DNA from: Prorocentrum cordatum
Taxonomy: Eukaryota; Sar; Dinophyceae; Prorocentrales; Prorocentraceae
Direction of reading: 5' to 3'
NCBI GenBank assembly: GCA_963575745.1
Contig: CAUYUJ010003401.1
Location: 15,001-69,307, forward strand
DNA length: 54,307 bases
Shown piece after piece: positions 31,670 to 42,250 of this stretch. The notes under the pieces are model-generated. The model saw only the letters and a list, made by a program, of their open reading frames with translations, did no database searches and was not told the origin of the DNA. The translations under genes and the position numbers were made by a program. How positions within the stretch are numbered: position 1 is the stretch's first letter; each line of letters begins with the position of its first letter.

Positions 31670-33722
31670 CAGTAGGCCCAAAAAGGAGGAAAAGGCCGAA
31701 GGGTAGCGGTATGGGTACCATTTCCTCCTCCGAGATTTCTCCCTCCTTGAGATCCGACGATGCCACAAAAGTGAAGCGTCATTGAACCTGCGACCGCAGC
31801 TCTGGACCCCATCTTCCCGCGGAATGTCTTCCGCACCAGACCGAGCCGCAAAGGGGCCCCGGGGACCGAACCTGCGCCGCCCAGATCTCAGCTTCCCGCC
31901 TCGCTCCCTGCCGAATTTGGCGGCTGCGAGCGAGGGGAGGGGGCATGAGAAAAGAAGGCCCGGCCTTCTCAGAAGGCCCGGAAGCCTCCCGGCCTTCTGA
32001 GACGGTCTCTGAGCCTCCCCCGACGACGCCGAAGACTTCGCACAAGGCCGGAGGGCTTCTGAGCAGCCCCGCCGCCTGCTCGAGGAGGCCTCCTCCTCCT
32101 CGCCTCCCCCCTCCTGGCTCGGCGCCGAGCTGCAGGACCCTGGCACGCCGACCTGAGGCCAGTGTCGCCCCCTGGCTCTGCAGGGTCCTGCAAAGGTCGT
32201 TGCGCCCCGGCCGACCCGGCGCCCGCCTGCCTCGGAAGCAGCTGCTCGTTCTGGGGGCCTTCCTGGAGCCACTCGCTCCACTCGTGCGTCGAAGCCGCGT
32301 CGAGCGTCCGTCGATTCGGAGTCGACCCGGAGTCGAGCCTCAGTCGAACCCGAATGGACATTTTCTGCTCGTGCGCCACTCATGCCGCATTCACGGGTCG
32401 CACTAGAGATGCACGCAACGTGGGCATGAATACAAAAAATTGCCCACGGCGTGCGCCAAACGGCCTTCGGGAAGATGGAGGAGCGGGGAGGCAAGCTATT
32501 CAGACAGGTGCTGGGCGTGGGAACGAGAGAAGAGACCGTCCCCATCACTGACCTTGGGCAGCATGGATGAGGACGACCCCGAGTGCCGCGTCCACTGCCA
32601 TCGCATCCGATGGACGCAAAGAAAAACGATCCACCCAGGCCCCTGTCGCCTCGTCTGGTCCGTGGCGCCCCGTGGCGCCTCGGGGAGGCCCGAATAGGCC
32701 GAGGAAGGAGTTCGACCCTTCGCTCGGAGTGCGCATGGCTTCCGGTAGACTCCGAGGCAAGCGGGCTGTGACTACTGCGTGCCCAGTCCCTCCCCGCCCA
32801 CCTGTATCTTAACCCCCGACGGCAACTCAGAGAACCTGCCATCGACAGGAGCGGGTCTAAAACACTGGGCGGAAATCCACTGGGCTTTGGCAGCCTTGGA
32901 GGAAGAACTACAACAACTTGTACAACGCTTGCCAGAACCATCGAGGACGTGACTGGTCACAAACTGCCTGCACACTGATGGGGCAGGGGGAGGCGGTGGC
33001 TCGCACACCTCCTCTCTTTTTCTCAGCGGTCTGTCTCTTTGCACCAGTTCGCTCTCGGTCCCCAGAGCATCAAGCGTAGCTCTGATCAGTGATCAGTCCG
33101 ATGCCAAGGGGAGAAGAAGGAAGGGGAAAGGAGGAGAAGCTGCTGCAGGCGGCGTGCCGGGGGGCGGCCATACATACAAAAAAAGGCTGGTGCCGTGCGC
33201 GAACATCAGTCGGAATTTGACCGCAGTGATGCCGGCTGGCGACCCTGCCAGTGCTCGGGGCACCAGATGAGGAACGCAGACGCGGAGGGAGGCGGACGGG
33301 CAGAAAGGCGGAGGTGGGGGAGGAAAAGGAAGTGTCCCGAGCGTAGGCCACCCTCAGCGCGTGGTGCCAGGTTTTCTGAGGGATAGCAACGGGCTTGTGG
33401 GACAGTCGCGGAGTCCGTCGACCTCTTTTGTGTCATCAAGACGTGTGAGATTGACAGTGGGCCCCCCACAAACAAATGGGCAAACGGAACAAACACAACC
33501 CCGCGCCCTTGCCAGCCACCCCGAAGGTCCACGTGGCAACGAAAAGCGTCTCTTGGCTGGTCGGCAGAGCAAGGCGCGGCGATCTCGAGGGGCCCGGGCG
33601 CAGACGCCTCCTCTAACCCCTCCTCGTCTTCCTTCTCCCACCCATGTACCTTATCATCCCGCCCCGTCCTCCCCGCCAGCATGCAACCTGGTCAGCAAAC
33701 AGGTTCGGGCCTCAGCCTGAAT
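31670..33722. other. About 2 kb without a recognised gene
   Basis: GC-rich with very long frames on both strands, none with motifs. 32318-32350 carries GTCGACCCGGA/GTCGAGCCTCA 11-mers like those at 37881-37940. 31945-32060 repeats GGCCTTCTCAGAAGGCCCGG-like palindromes. One minus-strand frame could conceal exons but cannot be defended. Confidence 0.4.
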
Positions 33723-34796
33723 CCCACCAGCCCTCTGGGCGCAGGTGGTCTAGAACAGATCCTCTTCCACCCCTCCCTCTTCCCCCTTGGGGAGGCGTTT
33801 ACCCCTCCCCCTACCCCCTCCCCTGGACCTGGACGGAGGGTTTCGCGAGCGGTCGGACGGCTCTTTTGGCCCCAAGATGGCTTCAAGAGCGCGTCAGAGA
33901 GCCCAAGATGAGCTCCAAGATGGCTCAAGATAGCGCAAGATCGCTCGAGATGGCTCCTAAGATGGTTCCAAGAGGCCCAAAGACGGCCCCAAGACGGCTC
34001 CTTGTGGCCAAAGAGCTCCCCGACGAGGCCCAACATCCTCCCAAAACCTGAAGAAAATCAATGTTTTTTTGCTTTCTCGCCTTTTCGCTTCCGATGGCCA
34101 TCCGAGGCCTCAAAATGGTTCCAAGATGGCCCAAGAGGGCCCCACAAAAGGCCCAAGAGAGCCCCAAGACGGCCCCAAGAGCGCCCAAGAGCGCTCCAAG
34201 AGCGCCCCAAGAGCGCCCCAAGAGGCGATGTTTGGAGCTCCTGAGGGGGGGGAGGCTAATTAGGGAACCCCCCTTCGTTGATCGATCTCCTCCAAGATGA
34301 CCCCAAGAGCGCCCCTACAGCCCCCAAGAGCGCCCCAAGAGCGCCCCAAGAGGCGCCCAGACGGCCCCAAGAGGCGCCCAAGAGGCCTCCAAGAGGCTCC
34401 CAAGAGACCCCCAAGAAGCCTCAAGAGGATCTCCGAAATGCATTTAAGACGCTTCTGGCTCTTCGGTTCGCCGTCCTCTTCAATTTCTCATCCCCCTCTT
34501 CCTCCTCCTCCTTCTCCTCCTTCTCCTCCTTCTCCTCCCTCTGCTCCTTCTCCTCCTTCTCGTCCTCCTCGTCCTCTCCCTACTTCACATCCTCCTCCTC
34601 ATTCTTCTCCTCCTCCTCCTCCTCCTCCTCCTCCTCCTCCTTTTCCTCCCCCTCCCCCTCCGACGAGGATTCCTTCTCCATCCTCCCCCTCTTGGGGTAC
34701 GTGACAGCTTCCCCCGCCCTTTGTTATTCTGCATGCTCTCCGACTTCCCTGATCACCTCAACTCCCCTGGGCATCGTTTCTGGATGGGCTGGTGGG
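33723..34796. mobile_element. TIR element, family 4, long copy
   Basis: 1,074 bp between CCCACCAGCCC and GGGCTGGTGGG. The first 150 bp closely match 8354-8500 (TCTGGGCGCAGGTGGTCTAG, GGGGAGGCGTTTACCCC). The interior holds degenerate 11-bp CCAAGAGCGCC/CCAAGATGGCT satellite (33880-34430) and a TTCTCC/CTC tract (34494-34680). GATACGCGAAGCG follows the right end in both copies. Confidence 0.8.
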
Positions 34797-35740
34797 GATA
34801 CGCGAAGCGTCAACAATGTCTAGCAAACCATACATTGCAACACCCACGTGCGTCTGTAGCGGCGGAAAGATGGCAAAAGAACGGCACCAGGCTGCCGCTA
34901 AAGCCTCGGCTCACGAGAGCAACCGCTACATAGACACACGTCTGATGCAACCAGATTGGTCAGGCTGGTGAGAGCCGCCTCTCCAACATGTGCAGAGCTA
35001 CACGTCGATCAGTTCTAATCGTGCTCATTTCTAATGGAGCTCGTTTCTAATTGTTCCTGACCCCCTAGCGGCCAGGAAGAAGCCCAGGATAGAACAATTA
35101 GAAATGAAAAGATCTTGGCCCCAAAAAATCAAAGAACTTCCGAATACTTAGAAACGAGCAGTGCATGTGTAGGCAGCACGTGCAGTCGTCAGACATTTGC
35201 GACAGCTTCGGACAGCATGTGCAGAGTCACTGGAGATTCAAAGCATGCAGGGTCTCTGGGCAAGCCCACTTTCCCCCGACACTTGTCGTATTGCGCCAGT
35301 CTGCGAGGGAACATTGCAGCATGCTGGCTGCACCTGGCTGTCCCCGCAAGCCGACCGAGGAAGCACAGTGATGTGAGCACCAAGAGTGGGCACTCGAATG
35401 AAAGGGCACCTACGCACTGCCTGCATCAATAAGGCATACCTTCCAGACCACTGCCGCATGCACAGGCAAAGCCGGCTGCCCCGTCCATCGACGTCCTCTC
35501 GCTCGCGCGCGTTGCTTTTCCACCCCCTGCTCATTTCTCCTCCTCATCATCCCCATCCTCGCCGCAACACCGACTCCCAGATGCCCCGCGCTGGCTGCAT
35601 TGGAGCTATATCGCGCGCGAATCGAATCGTCATCTGCCGCCAAACTCGTCTCCTGGCAATGGCGCTGTGACGTGGGTTCAGGGGCCAATGTGATGCGTAC
35701 CAGCACTGTCCTGAACGTGCAAGGGGTGTGCAATGCGATG
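34797..35740. other. No gene recognised
   Basis: Lower-GC, complex DNA with short frames. TTCTAATCGTGCTCATTTC and TTCTAATGGAGCTCGTTTC then CTAATTGTTC are small repeated segments near 35010-35056, inverted as GAACAATTAGAAATGA near 35091. No coding evidence. Confidence 0.4.
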
Positions 35741-35744
35741 CGAT

Positions 35745-36020
35745 GCTTGCCTGTACCATTCTAGTGTGGCGGTCAACCTTTGGGACCGAAGAGAAAAAAA
35801 AGATGCACGACAGCTGCAACGCTTGACTGTACCAATATGCCGTGGCGGTTAACCTGAGGACCGCAGAACTGGACATATGCACCTTGGCTGCTGAAGTCCA
35901 TTGGCACGGGGTCGGTCATGGACCGAGACAAGGGGTCGGTCCTGGACCGGGCCTGAGGTAGCAAGGACTCGGTCTTGGACCGAGAATGAGGTAGCAAGGG
36001 GTCCCTCATGGACCGCAGCT
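35745..36020. repeat. 76-bp duplication and GGTCCATGACCC-type hairpin array
   Basis: GCTTGCCTGTACCATT then GTGGCGGTCAACCT (35745) recurs as GCTTGACTGTACCAAT then GTGGCGGTTAACCT (35821). 35905-36020 then repeats TCGGTC.TGGACCG short palindromes in units of about 33 bp together with TGAGGTAGCAAGG. Confidence 0.75.
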
Positions 36021-36676
36021 TAGCGCCTCGACTGCGACTAATCACGATCGAGACTGACTAAGATATTGGATGCCTGGCCTGCTTTCGGCCCTGTATCGGC
36101 GATGTTTGCATGTCGTGCTTCCCTTCCCGGGCGAACACATGCCTTATAACTTCAACCATGCGAAAAATGCTCTGGCATCGCGACTGGATTCAGCAGCATG
36201 ACCTGGTTGAACACCTGTGCAGTGCGATTTGTAGCAACACTGACATAACCTGGTTGAACTCAAGCGAGTGGAATGCACTGTGCACGATCTGTATATCCAC
36301 TGCAACAAACTACGCCGCAAAATATACACACTTCGGCGTCGCTGGTGATCATTGCCGCCTTTTTCTGAAATCCGGGCTCGCCGCACGCAAGAACGGGACA
36401 CTTGGGATCCCAGAAAGGTGCGGTGACAGACCGTGCGGTGACCCTGAAATCCTGGTGGACCTCACCGCAAGGTCCGTCCGTCACCGCACGGTTTTGCACC
36501 CTGGAGGCTCCGATCGCCATCGAGGCATCCTCGGAGAAAGGCGCCGGCTCCTCAACCGTGCGGCCGCTCAGAATCCCCACCGACTCACACTGACTCACCA
36601 CATGGTGTGGTCACTGCACCGTTTGGGATGCCCCGAGCGAGCCCTCACCCTCCCAGCTGCCCCGAAAAGCAACGCT
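36021..36676. other. 3' flank of the retrogene with an inverted repeat
   Basis: ACCGTGCGGTGAC (36430-36442) and GTCACCGCACGGT (36480-36492) are a perfect 13-bp inverted repeat around 37 bp. A plus-strand frame from 36110 has natural-looking residues up to about 36430 but runs on into the antisense of the minus-strand gene, so it is not called. Confidence 0.5.
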
Positions 36677-37744
36677 TCAGCTGCCCGCGGAGCGCGCGGG
36701 CGCCGCCGACAGCGACCTCCCGGCGTGGCTGGGGCGGGCGCGGGCGGGGGCCGCCGCGGCCGGGGGCGCGGGCCCGGCTCGCTCGCTGCCGGACTGGCTC
36801 GGGCCCGCGGAGCCCAGGATGGTCTTGCGGTCGTCGAGGTTGGGCGGCCTGCAGCAGATCCTCTGGCCCAGATGGCTCGGGGCCTGCGAGGTCGTCGATG
36901 TCTGTCGCGCCTGCGGTCGCCGAGGTTGGTCGGGCTTGCGAGGCTCCTTCGACCTGGAAGGTGGGACGAACGCAGCCCTGTGGCTGCAGGGCTCGTTGCG
37001 AAAGGGACGGACGCTGCCCGACTCAGGGGGAGACCGCTCGTCCTCGCCAGCGATCGGGCTGCTCCGATGAAACCCGGCGCCCGCACCAGAAGGCCTCGGG
37101 GACTCCTCGGAGAGGTCTGAGGTCGACTCGGTGTCGCTCGTCTCGATGCCGCTCGTCTGGCCGCCCATTGCCTCGCTTGCTGACGAGCTCGTTTTCGACG
37201 GCGACCGCTCGTCCTCGCCAGCAATAGGGTTGCTCCGATGGAGCTCAGCGCCCACACCAGAAGGCCTCGGGGACTCCTCGGAGAGGTCTGAGGTCGACTC
37301 GGTGTCGCTCGTCGACTCGGTGTCGCTCGTCTGGCGGCTCAGTGCCTCGCTACTGACCAGCTCCACTCTTGGCAACTCGGGCGCCGAGAACACTTCGGCC
37401 ACGCGCCAGCCCGACGTGCGGCTGTCGGGGCAAGACTCGGAGATCCTCAAGCCGAGCCTCTTCATCTGGAGAAGGTCGTGGAGAGTCACCGGAGGTCCAA
37501 GAGGAGGTCGCAACCCATGAAGCCTGCGGATCCTGCCCGGGCCGAGGACGCCAAACCCTGGCACGGCTTCACCGTGGCCGCTGGACGGTCTGCCAGCGAC
37601 GGGGCGCCCGCGGGCCATCCTGGGAGTCGAGGGTTGCCTCGGCACGGGCGGCGCGCTGGACGCCTCCGCCCACGCTGTCGCCAGCCTTGGACGCGGGAGC
37701 TGCTCGCTGGATGGGAGGAGCGTGACGCCAGCGAGGCTCGCCAT
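36677..37744 (-). CDS. Intronless retrogene, unrecognised 355-residue protein
   Basis: I chose the ATG at 37744 because it is the first in-frame ATG downstream of the spliced-leader relics (MASLAGVTLL...), about 85 nt after them. The frame runs without introns to a stop at 36677. The frame is also open upstream, but that part includes the leader itself and is 5' UTR. Residues 80-135 contain PVTLHDLLQMKRLGLRISES and WRVAEVFSAPELPRVELV. Residues 147-182 and 204-239 are a duplicated Ser/Glu-rich block (TSDLSEESPRPSG, HRS.PIAGEDERSP), period 57 residues. The C-terminal 100 residues are Pro/Ser/Arg/Ala-rich and probably disordered. No known domain recognised. Lack of introns and the leader relics point to origin from reverse-transcribed mRNA; whether it is still expressed cannot be judged. 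Confidence 0.65.
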   Translation of the reverse strand: MASLAGVTLLPSSEQLPRPRLATAWAEASSAPPVPRQPSTPRMARGRPVAGRPSSGHGEAVPGFGVLGPGRIRRLHGLRPPLGPPVTLHDLLQMKRLGLRISESCPDSRTSGWRVAEVFSAPELPRVELVSSEALSRQTSDTESTSDTESTSDLSEESPRPSGVGAELHRSNPIAGEDERSPSKTSSSASEAMGGQTSGIETSDTESTSDLSEESPRPSGAGAGFHRSSPIAGEDERSPPESGSVRPFRNEPCSHRAAFVPPSRSKEPRKPDQPRRPQARQTSTTSQAPSHLGQRICCRPPNLDDRKTILGSAGPSQSGSERAGPAPPAAAAPARARPSHAGRSLSAAPARSAGS

Positions 37745-37829
37745 CCCTACGTTCGGGGCGTCGAGGGCCAGGGGTCCTAAGGCGCAGATCAGGGCGCTTT
37801 GCGCCCGTAGGAGGTTCACCCGACGGTCA

Positions 37830-37880
37830 CTTGGGCCAAAGCGGCCTGGGCCAAGACGGCCTGAGCCAAAATGGCTACGG
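37830..37880 (-). other. Dinoflagellate spliced-leader relics, three in tandem
   Basis: Reading the minus strand: CCGTAG, then CCATTTTGGCTCAGG, CCGTCTTGGCCCAGG and CCGCTTTGGCCCAAG. The known leader is CCGTAG followed by CCATTTTGGCTCAAG. The first unit differs at one base. The next two are degraded 15-nt copies with no bases between. Known dinoflagellate recycled genes gain exactly such 15-nt steps, because each new leader is trans-spliced at the AG of the CCGTAG in the older copy. Three units imply three rounds of reverse transcription and re-insertion. Confidence 0.9.
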
Positions 37881-38341
37881 ACGAACCTGAGTCGAATTTG
37901 AGCCGACCTTGAGGCGAACTGGGGCCGACCTGGAGTCGGACAGATCTGTCGGGTGGGCCCCAGGAAGGCCCCCCCCGCACGAGCATCTCGTTGGCCGCCC
38001 CCTGCCCGAGGCTCCCTGGAGGGCCCCCCCGAGGGCCAGCCACCGACGAGGGGCACCCGCACGAGGTCCGCTCCGTGCACGTGGGAGGTCTGAGGCCCCG
38101 GCAGCGCGGGCCCCGCCGCCACGCAATCTTGCGCGGGGCGAACTTCGGCAGAGCGACGCCGCAGCGATCGAGAACGCGTGGTGTGGTGGGACGCGCACAG
38201 ACGTACCGGTGCTACATCAGAGTGAGGGGGCCGAACGGTCATTCATTGTCCCTGGGTGCGTGGCTGAAGTGGGGATCCGTGGTGAGGATTCTGCTTGCTG
38301 CGTTGTTACGTTGTTGCGTTGATGTTGTTTATTGTCGTCGT
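37881..38341. other. Upstream flank of the retrogene
   Basis: 37881-37940 consists of 11-12 nt units such as CGAACCTGAGT, CGAATTTGAGC, CGACCTTGAGG. The rest is GC-rich and open in several frames with no motif. The 11-mers resemble those at 32318-32350. Confidence 0.5.
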
Positions 38342-38735
38342 CCGCCCTGGCAACCCACCCGCGACCCACCCCGCGACCCACCCCGCGACCCACTCCGCGA
38401 CCCACCCGCGACCCAACCCGCGATCCACCCCGCGATCCACCTCGCGACACACCCGCGACCCGCCCGCGACCCACCCGCGACCCACCCCGCGACCCACCCG
38501 CGACCCACCTCGCGACCCATCCGCGACCCAGCGGCGACCCACCCGCGACCCAACCCGCGACCCACCCGGTAACCCACCCCGCGACCCAGCGGCGACCCGC
38601 CATCGACCCACTTGCGACCCACCCGCGACCCAGCCGCGACCCACCCCGCGACCCACCCGCGACCCACCCCGCGACCCACCCCGCGACCCATCCGCGACCC
38701 AGCGGCGACCCACCCGCGACCCAGCCGCGACCTAC
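38342..38735. repeat. 11-12 bp minisatellite, unit CCGCGACCCAC
   Basis: About 34 units of CCGCGACCCAC or CCCGCGACCCAC with sporadic GCGACCCAGCGG variants. The frame rotates, so the Pro/Arg/Thr open frames on both strands are artefacts. Confidence 0.95.
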
Positions 38736-38884
38736 CCAGATTGGTTTAACGAAAAAATCGGCGCCTGCGGCGGGCTCGTTTTATTATGTGTGAAACTTTG
38801 GCGCTTGCGGCCGGCTTCTCCAGAGTCTCGCAGACTGCCGACGTCGCCACCGCCCCCTCACTCTGATCCACATGTGCGGGGTGC

Positions 38885-39020
38885 TACGTGTGTGTACACA
38901 CACATCTATATATATATGTACACACATATATATATGTATATGTATATGTATATATATGTGTTTATGTATGTGTTTATGTATATGTATATGTATATGTATA
39001 TATATATATATATACATATC
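38885..39020. repeat. TA/TG/CA dinucleotide cluster
   Basis: Alternating TATATG, CACACA and TGTATA runs. It can form alternating-purine-pyrimidine or cruciform structures; there is no gene. Confidence 0.95.
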
Positions 39021-39600
39021 CGCCGACCCTGTCGGCGTGTGGAAGACGCGTCGTCCTCGGCGCGCCACCCTTAGCGAAAATTACCTACATCGTATATGAG
39101 CTACCACGCCACCCTCAACGAAAATGAGCTCCATCCTCAACGAAAATGAGCTCCATCGTAATTGAATCGAAGGGAAGCCTCTTCGCTTCGATCCCTTCCC
39201 CGCCGAGGGCCGAGGGGGGGGGGGGCCCGGAGGGGGGGGCCCGGGGGGGATTCCCGGGGGGGTCCCGGGGGGGGTCGCCACCCAGATACACACCCTCCCC
39301 CCGGCCTACTTTTCTGATTGTTTTGCCCATCCCGAACATGTGGGGGAGTGTCCTCCTCCCCCCTCTTCGCCTCCCCCTCCTCCCTCCTCCCTCCCTCCTA
39401 CCTCCCTCCTACCCTAAACGAAAATGGAATCCCGGGACCTAGAAAAGCTTCACACGGGCCAAGAGTGCCACAAGAAGCCGCCAAGACGGTCCCAGAGGGT
39501 GCCGAATCGCCGAACCATCGGTCCAAGACGCCCAAGTAGCCTCCAGACGGCCCAAGACGTTTTATAGACGCCCCACGAATACCCCATCGGCGTGTGGAAG
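39021..39600. other. Short repeats, no gene recognised
   Basis: GGCGTGTGGAAGACGC occurs at 39034 and 39590. AACGAAAATGAGCTCCATC occurs twice near 39117-39155, with a looser copy near 39416. A G-run tract lies at 39217-39278 and degenerate CCAAGACG-type 11-bp satellite at 39455-39570. Confidence 0.6.
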
Positions 39601-39603
39601 ACG

Positions 39604-39671
<68 letters not shown>

Positions 39672-39858
39672 GGTCGTAGTCGTCGTCATCGTCCTCCTCC
39701 ACCTCCTCCTCCTCCTCGCGTCTTCCTCCTCCTCCGCGCGTATTATCCTCCTCCTCCTCCTCCTCCTCGTACTTGAATGCCTCTGGCTGCCACCTTCATG
39801 GTGGGTGTCGTCTTCCAGGGTCGGCGGCACCGGCCGTAAGACCTTCGCAATCTATCTT

Positions 39859-39894
<36 letters not shown>

Positions 39895-39900
39895 TCGATA
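39601..39900. repeat. GTC run, CTC tract and TA run
   Basis: GTC repeat at 39602-39676, CTC-rich at 39700-39775 and TA repeat at 39858-39895. The associated Val/Thr/Arg frames are not genes. Confidence 0.9.
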
Positions 39901-40159
39901 TATGTATGTAATATACGTCTAAAGATATGTCCACCTTGGAGGCGCGCGTCCGATCCGAACATTTAGGGTATATCCCCACGAACGGTGCGGCCAGCAAGCG
40001 CCCGCCACGACGCGTGTGCTATGAGGCTTCTCGGTGCGCGCGCGTCGCCCCGTGGGTGGGGGTGTGTGGGGGGGGGGGGGGGGGGGGCGACGCCGATGTG
40101 AGGCCGACACGGGCGAAGGGCTGGGCCGTCGGCGCGGGCAGGCCCTGATGTGCAGAGGG

Positions 40160-40492
40160 TGCAGTGGGAGCTCGACCACAAGAGGCCTGCCACAAGGAAC
40201 ACCGCCCTGAGGCCCCAGGACGTTCGCCGATTTTTCGGATGACCCAGCTTGGCCCCTGGCTCACACGTCGTGTCTGTCCGCCTGTTTTTCGAGCGCCCGA
40301 AGCTGGCTCATGGCTCGCGTGTTCGTTCCGCGTGCGCCTTTTCTTTTCTGGATCCCTATGTTGCGACGTCGCTCACCTGTCAGTTGGGGGACACGGCCCG
40401 GCCATATCTGTTGGTGCTGGAGCGTCGCGCTTTCCAAAGCGAAACCATCGAAACCCAAAAAGCCCAGGGCACCCTGGAGGCAAGCAGGGTGC
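40160..40492. repeat. Dispersed repeat, family 8, copy 2
   Basis: Same outer segments as 16133-16286 (GGAGCTCGACCACAAGA, GCCGATTTTTCGG, CAGGGCACCCTGGAGGC) with about 170 bp extra between about 40237 and 40405. A family 1 left end follows at 40531. Confidence 0.65.
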
Positions 40493-40530
40493 TGCCTTCC
40501 ACTGCAGAAGAAAAAGCAGAGAGGCCCAGA

Positions 40531-41200
40531 ATTAGGTCGGGCATGTCCTCCTACAGGTGGATCTGGGAAGGGCTACCAAAAATAAAAAATGCTAAAATGA
40601 TTATGACAAAAATAAGTGAACAATCGTCCCCAGACTATTTTTCCCCAGTCAGTATTTACACTGAAGAGGTCCTAGCGGACATCGAAGAGATTTACGAAAC
40701 TAGCCAGCTGATTTCGATGGGCGACTCTCGGTGGGCGGCTGTCGGTGGGCGCCCCCTCAAGAGATTTGCAAGAGATCTGCAAAGTAGCCGGTCGATGTCG
40801 GTGGGCGGCTCTCGGTGGGCGGCTGTCGGTGGGCGCCCCCTCTCTCCCATTTTCTTGTCTATTGCTGATGCTGATGTTTTTCAGGGCCATTGTGGAGACG
40901 TAATGTGGCCTTCTTGAGTCGTCGAGGGGCCCTCTCAGGCCGTCGAAGGTACCTCCGGAGGCCCGCCTGGGTAATATTGGAGACCTCCTAGGCCATTTTG
41001 AGCCGACGGATGCCCAACATGGCGAGCCTGCCGCAACCCTTCCAACACGTAAGGGCAATCAATGGGTTAGCCTTCCAAGGCTCTCTTGCGACACTGCGGA
41101 CGGGCATGGTGCTTGCAAACCTTTCGGACCACCTGCTTACTCGGTTTTTCTCCGGTGCACTTGGACTACTTTTGAATATTCCTCCACTGTAAAGGAAAAC
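40531..41200. mobile_element. Family 1 element, long or composite copy
   Basis: Left end ATTAGGTCGGGCATGTCCTC then CTACAGG. The core CGTCCCCAGACTATTTTT is at 40626. A degraded right end (TTTGAATATTCCTCCACTGT) is at 41172. The interior repeats GATGTCGGTGGGCGGC and TCGGTGGGCGGCTGTCGGTG (40710-40840). Similar ~25 bp flanks (GAGGCCCAG) precede this copy and the next one at 41215. Confidence 0.5.
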
Positions 41201-41214
41201 CAGCGAGGCCCAGG

Positions 41215-41373
41215 CTGAGGTCGGGTATGTCCTCCTACAGACGACTTTTGAAAGAAAAAACATAGGTGCAGCTGTGTTCAGAAATAGCCAAAAATAGTCG
41301 GAAAGCGTTCCCACGCGACTTTCGAACTGATTTTGACAACTCCTCCCGTAGAGGGACATGCCCGACGTGAGCC
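41215..41373. mobile_element. TIR element, family 1
   Basis: Left end AGGTCGGGTATGTCCTCC then TACAG, right end TCCCGTAGAGGGACATGCCC then GAC. About 155 bp, with AAAAATAGTCGGAAAGCG in place of the usual core. Confidence 0.7.
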
Positions 41374-41562
41374 CAAAAGGGCAGGCGCGAGGCTGCCGAC
41401 AACCGTGGGCCCCCCTGCTCTCCGCTCCCCCCCGCCGCCCGACCGCCTCCTCGCGGGGGCGCTCCGCGCGCGCTGCCAGGCTCTCATGCTGGAAAACAGC
41501 GTACGGGCAAGGCTTGCGAACGATCTCTTCTTCGGCGCTTGGACACTGGGCGGAACGGTGGA

Positions 41563-41966
41563 GGAGGAGGGGGAGGAGGAGGAGGAGGAGGAGGAGGAGG
41601 AGGAGGAGGAGGAGGAGGAGGAGATGGAGGAGGAGGGCGGAGGAGGAGGAGGAGGAGGAGGAGAGAGGAGGAGGAGCACGAGAGAGGAGGAGCAGAGAGG
41701 AGCAGGANNNNNNNNNNNNNNNNNNNNNNNNNNNNNNNNNNNNNNNNNNNNNNNNNNNNNNNNNNNNNNNNNNNNNNNNNNNNNNNNNNNNNNNNNNNNN
41801 NNNNNNNGGAGGAAGAGGAGGAGGAGGAGGAGGAGGAGGAGGAGGAGGACGAGGAGGACGAGGAGGACGAGGAGGAGGAGGAGAAGTAGGAGAAGGGGGA
41901 TGAGGATGAGGAGGAGGATGAGGAGAAGGAGGAGAAGGAGAAGGATAAGTAAGAGGAGAAGGAGGA
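41563..41966. repeat. GAG tract interrupted by a 100-N gap
   Basis: GAG/GGA repeat on both sides of exactly 100 N at 41708-41807. The gap was almost certainly caused by the repeat, so the true length is unknown. Confidence 0.95.
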
Positions 41967-42159
41967 CAAGGAGGAGGAGGATGAAGACCGTTCGCGGGAA
42001 CTCGATCCCCCGCACTTGCCCCCCGGCGTCGCTGACCCGCCTGCGCGGCCGCCTTCGGAGCAGAAGGGGGGGGGTGGGGGGAGGGGGAGTCTGGCTCCAG
42101 GCCTCTGCTTACTGCGCCTGTTTGCAGCAGTGCGTCCGATCGTCAATACACCCAAAATG

Positions 42160-42250
42160 GTCAAAGAATAATCGAAGAATCGTCCCCAGACCATTTGTTT
42201 TTAACTATTTTTGAATATCCCTCCTGTGCGAGGACGTGCCCGACTTATCC
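42160..42250. mobile_element. Family 1 right half
   Basis: CGTCCCCAGACCATTTG then TTTTTGAATATCCCTCCTGT and AGGACGTGCCCGACTTA match the core and right end of family 1. The left end is not recognisable. Confidence 0.55.

Noticed and set aside
33915-33945. CCAAGATGGCTCAAG, similar to the end of the spliced leader
   Set aside because: It is a unit of the CCAAGATGGCT satellite inside the family 4 element; three mismatches cluster and neighbours form a continuous series.
36110-37120. 336-codon plus-strand frame antisense to the retrogene
   Set aside because: Most of it is the complement of the minus-strand frame, which has the leader relics and an internal duplication in favour. The first 100 codons look natural but have no other support.
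38342-38735. Regularly spaced short repeats as a CRISPR array
   Set aside because: The units are 11-12 bp and contiguous with no spacers; it is a minisatellite in a eukaryotic genome.
40985-41010. CCATTTTGAGC upstream of an ATG, as a possible spliced-leader relic
   Set aside because: The surrounding DNA is degenerate GGCC.TTTTGAG-type 11-bp satellite, and no 15-nt ladder or CCGTAG is present.
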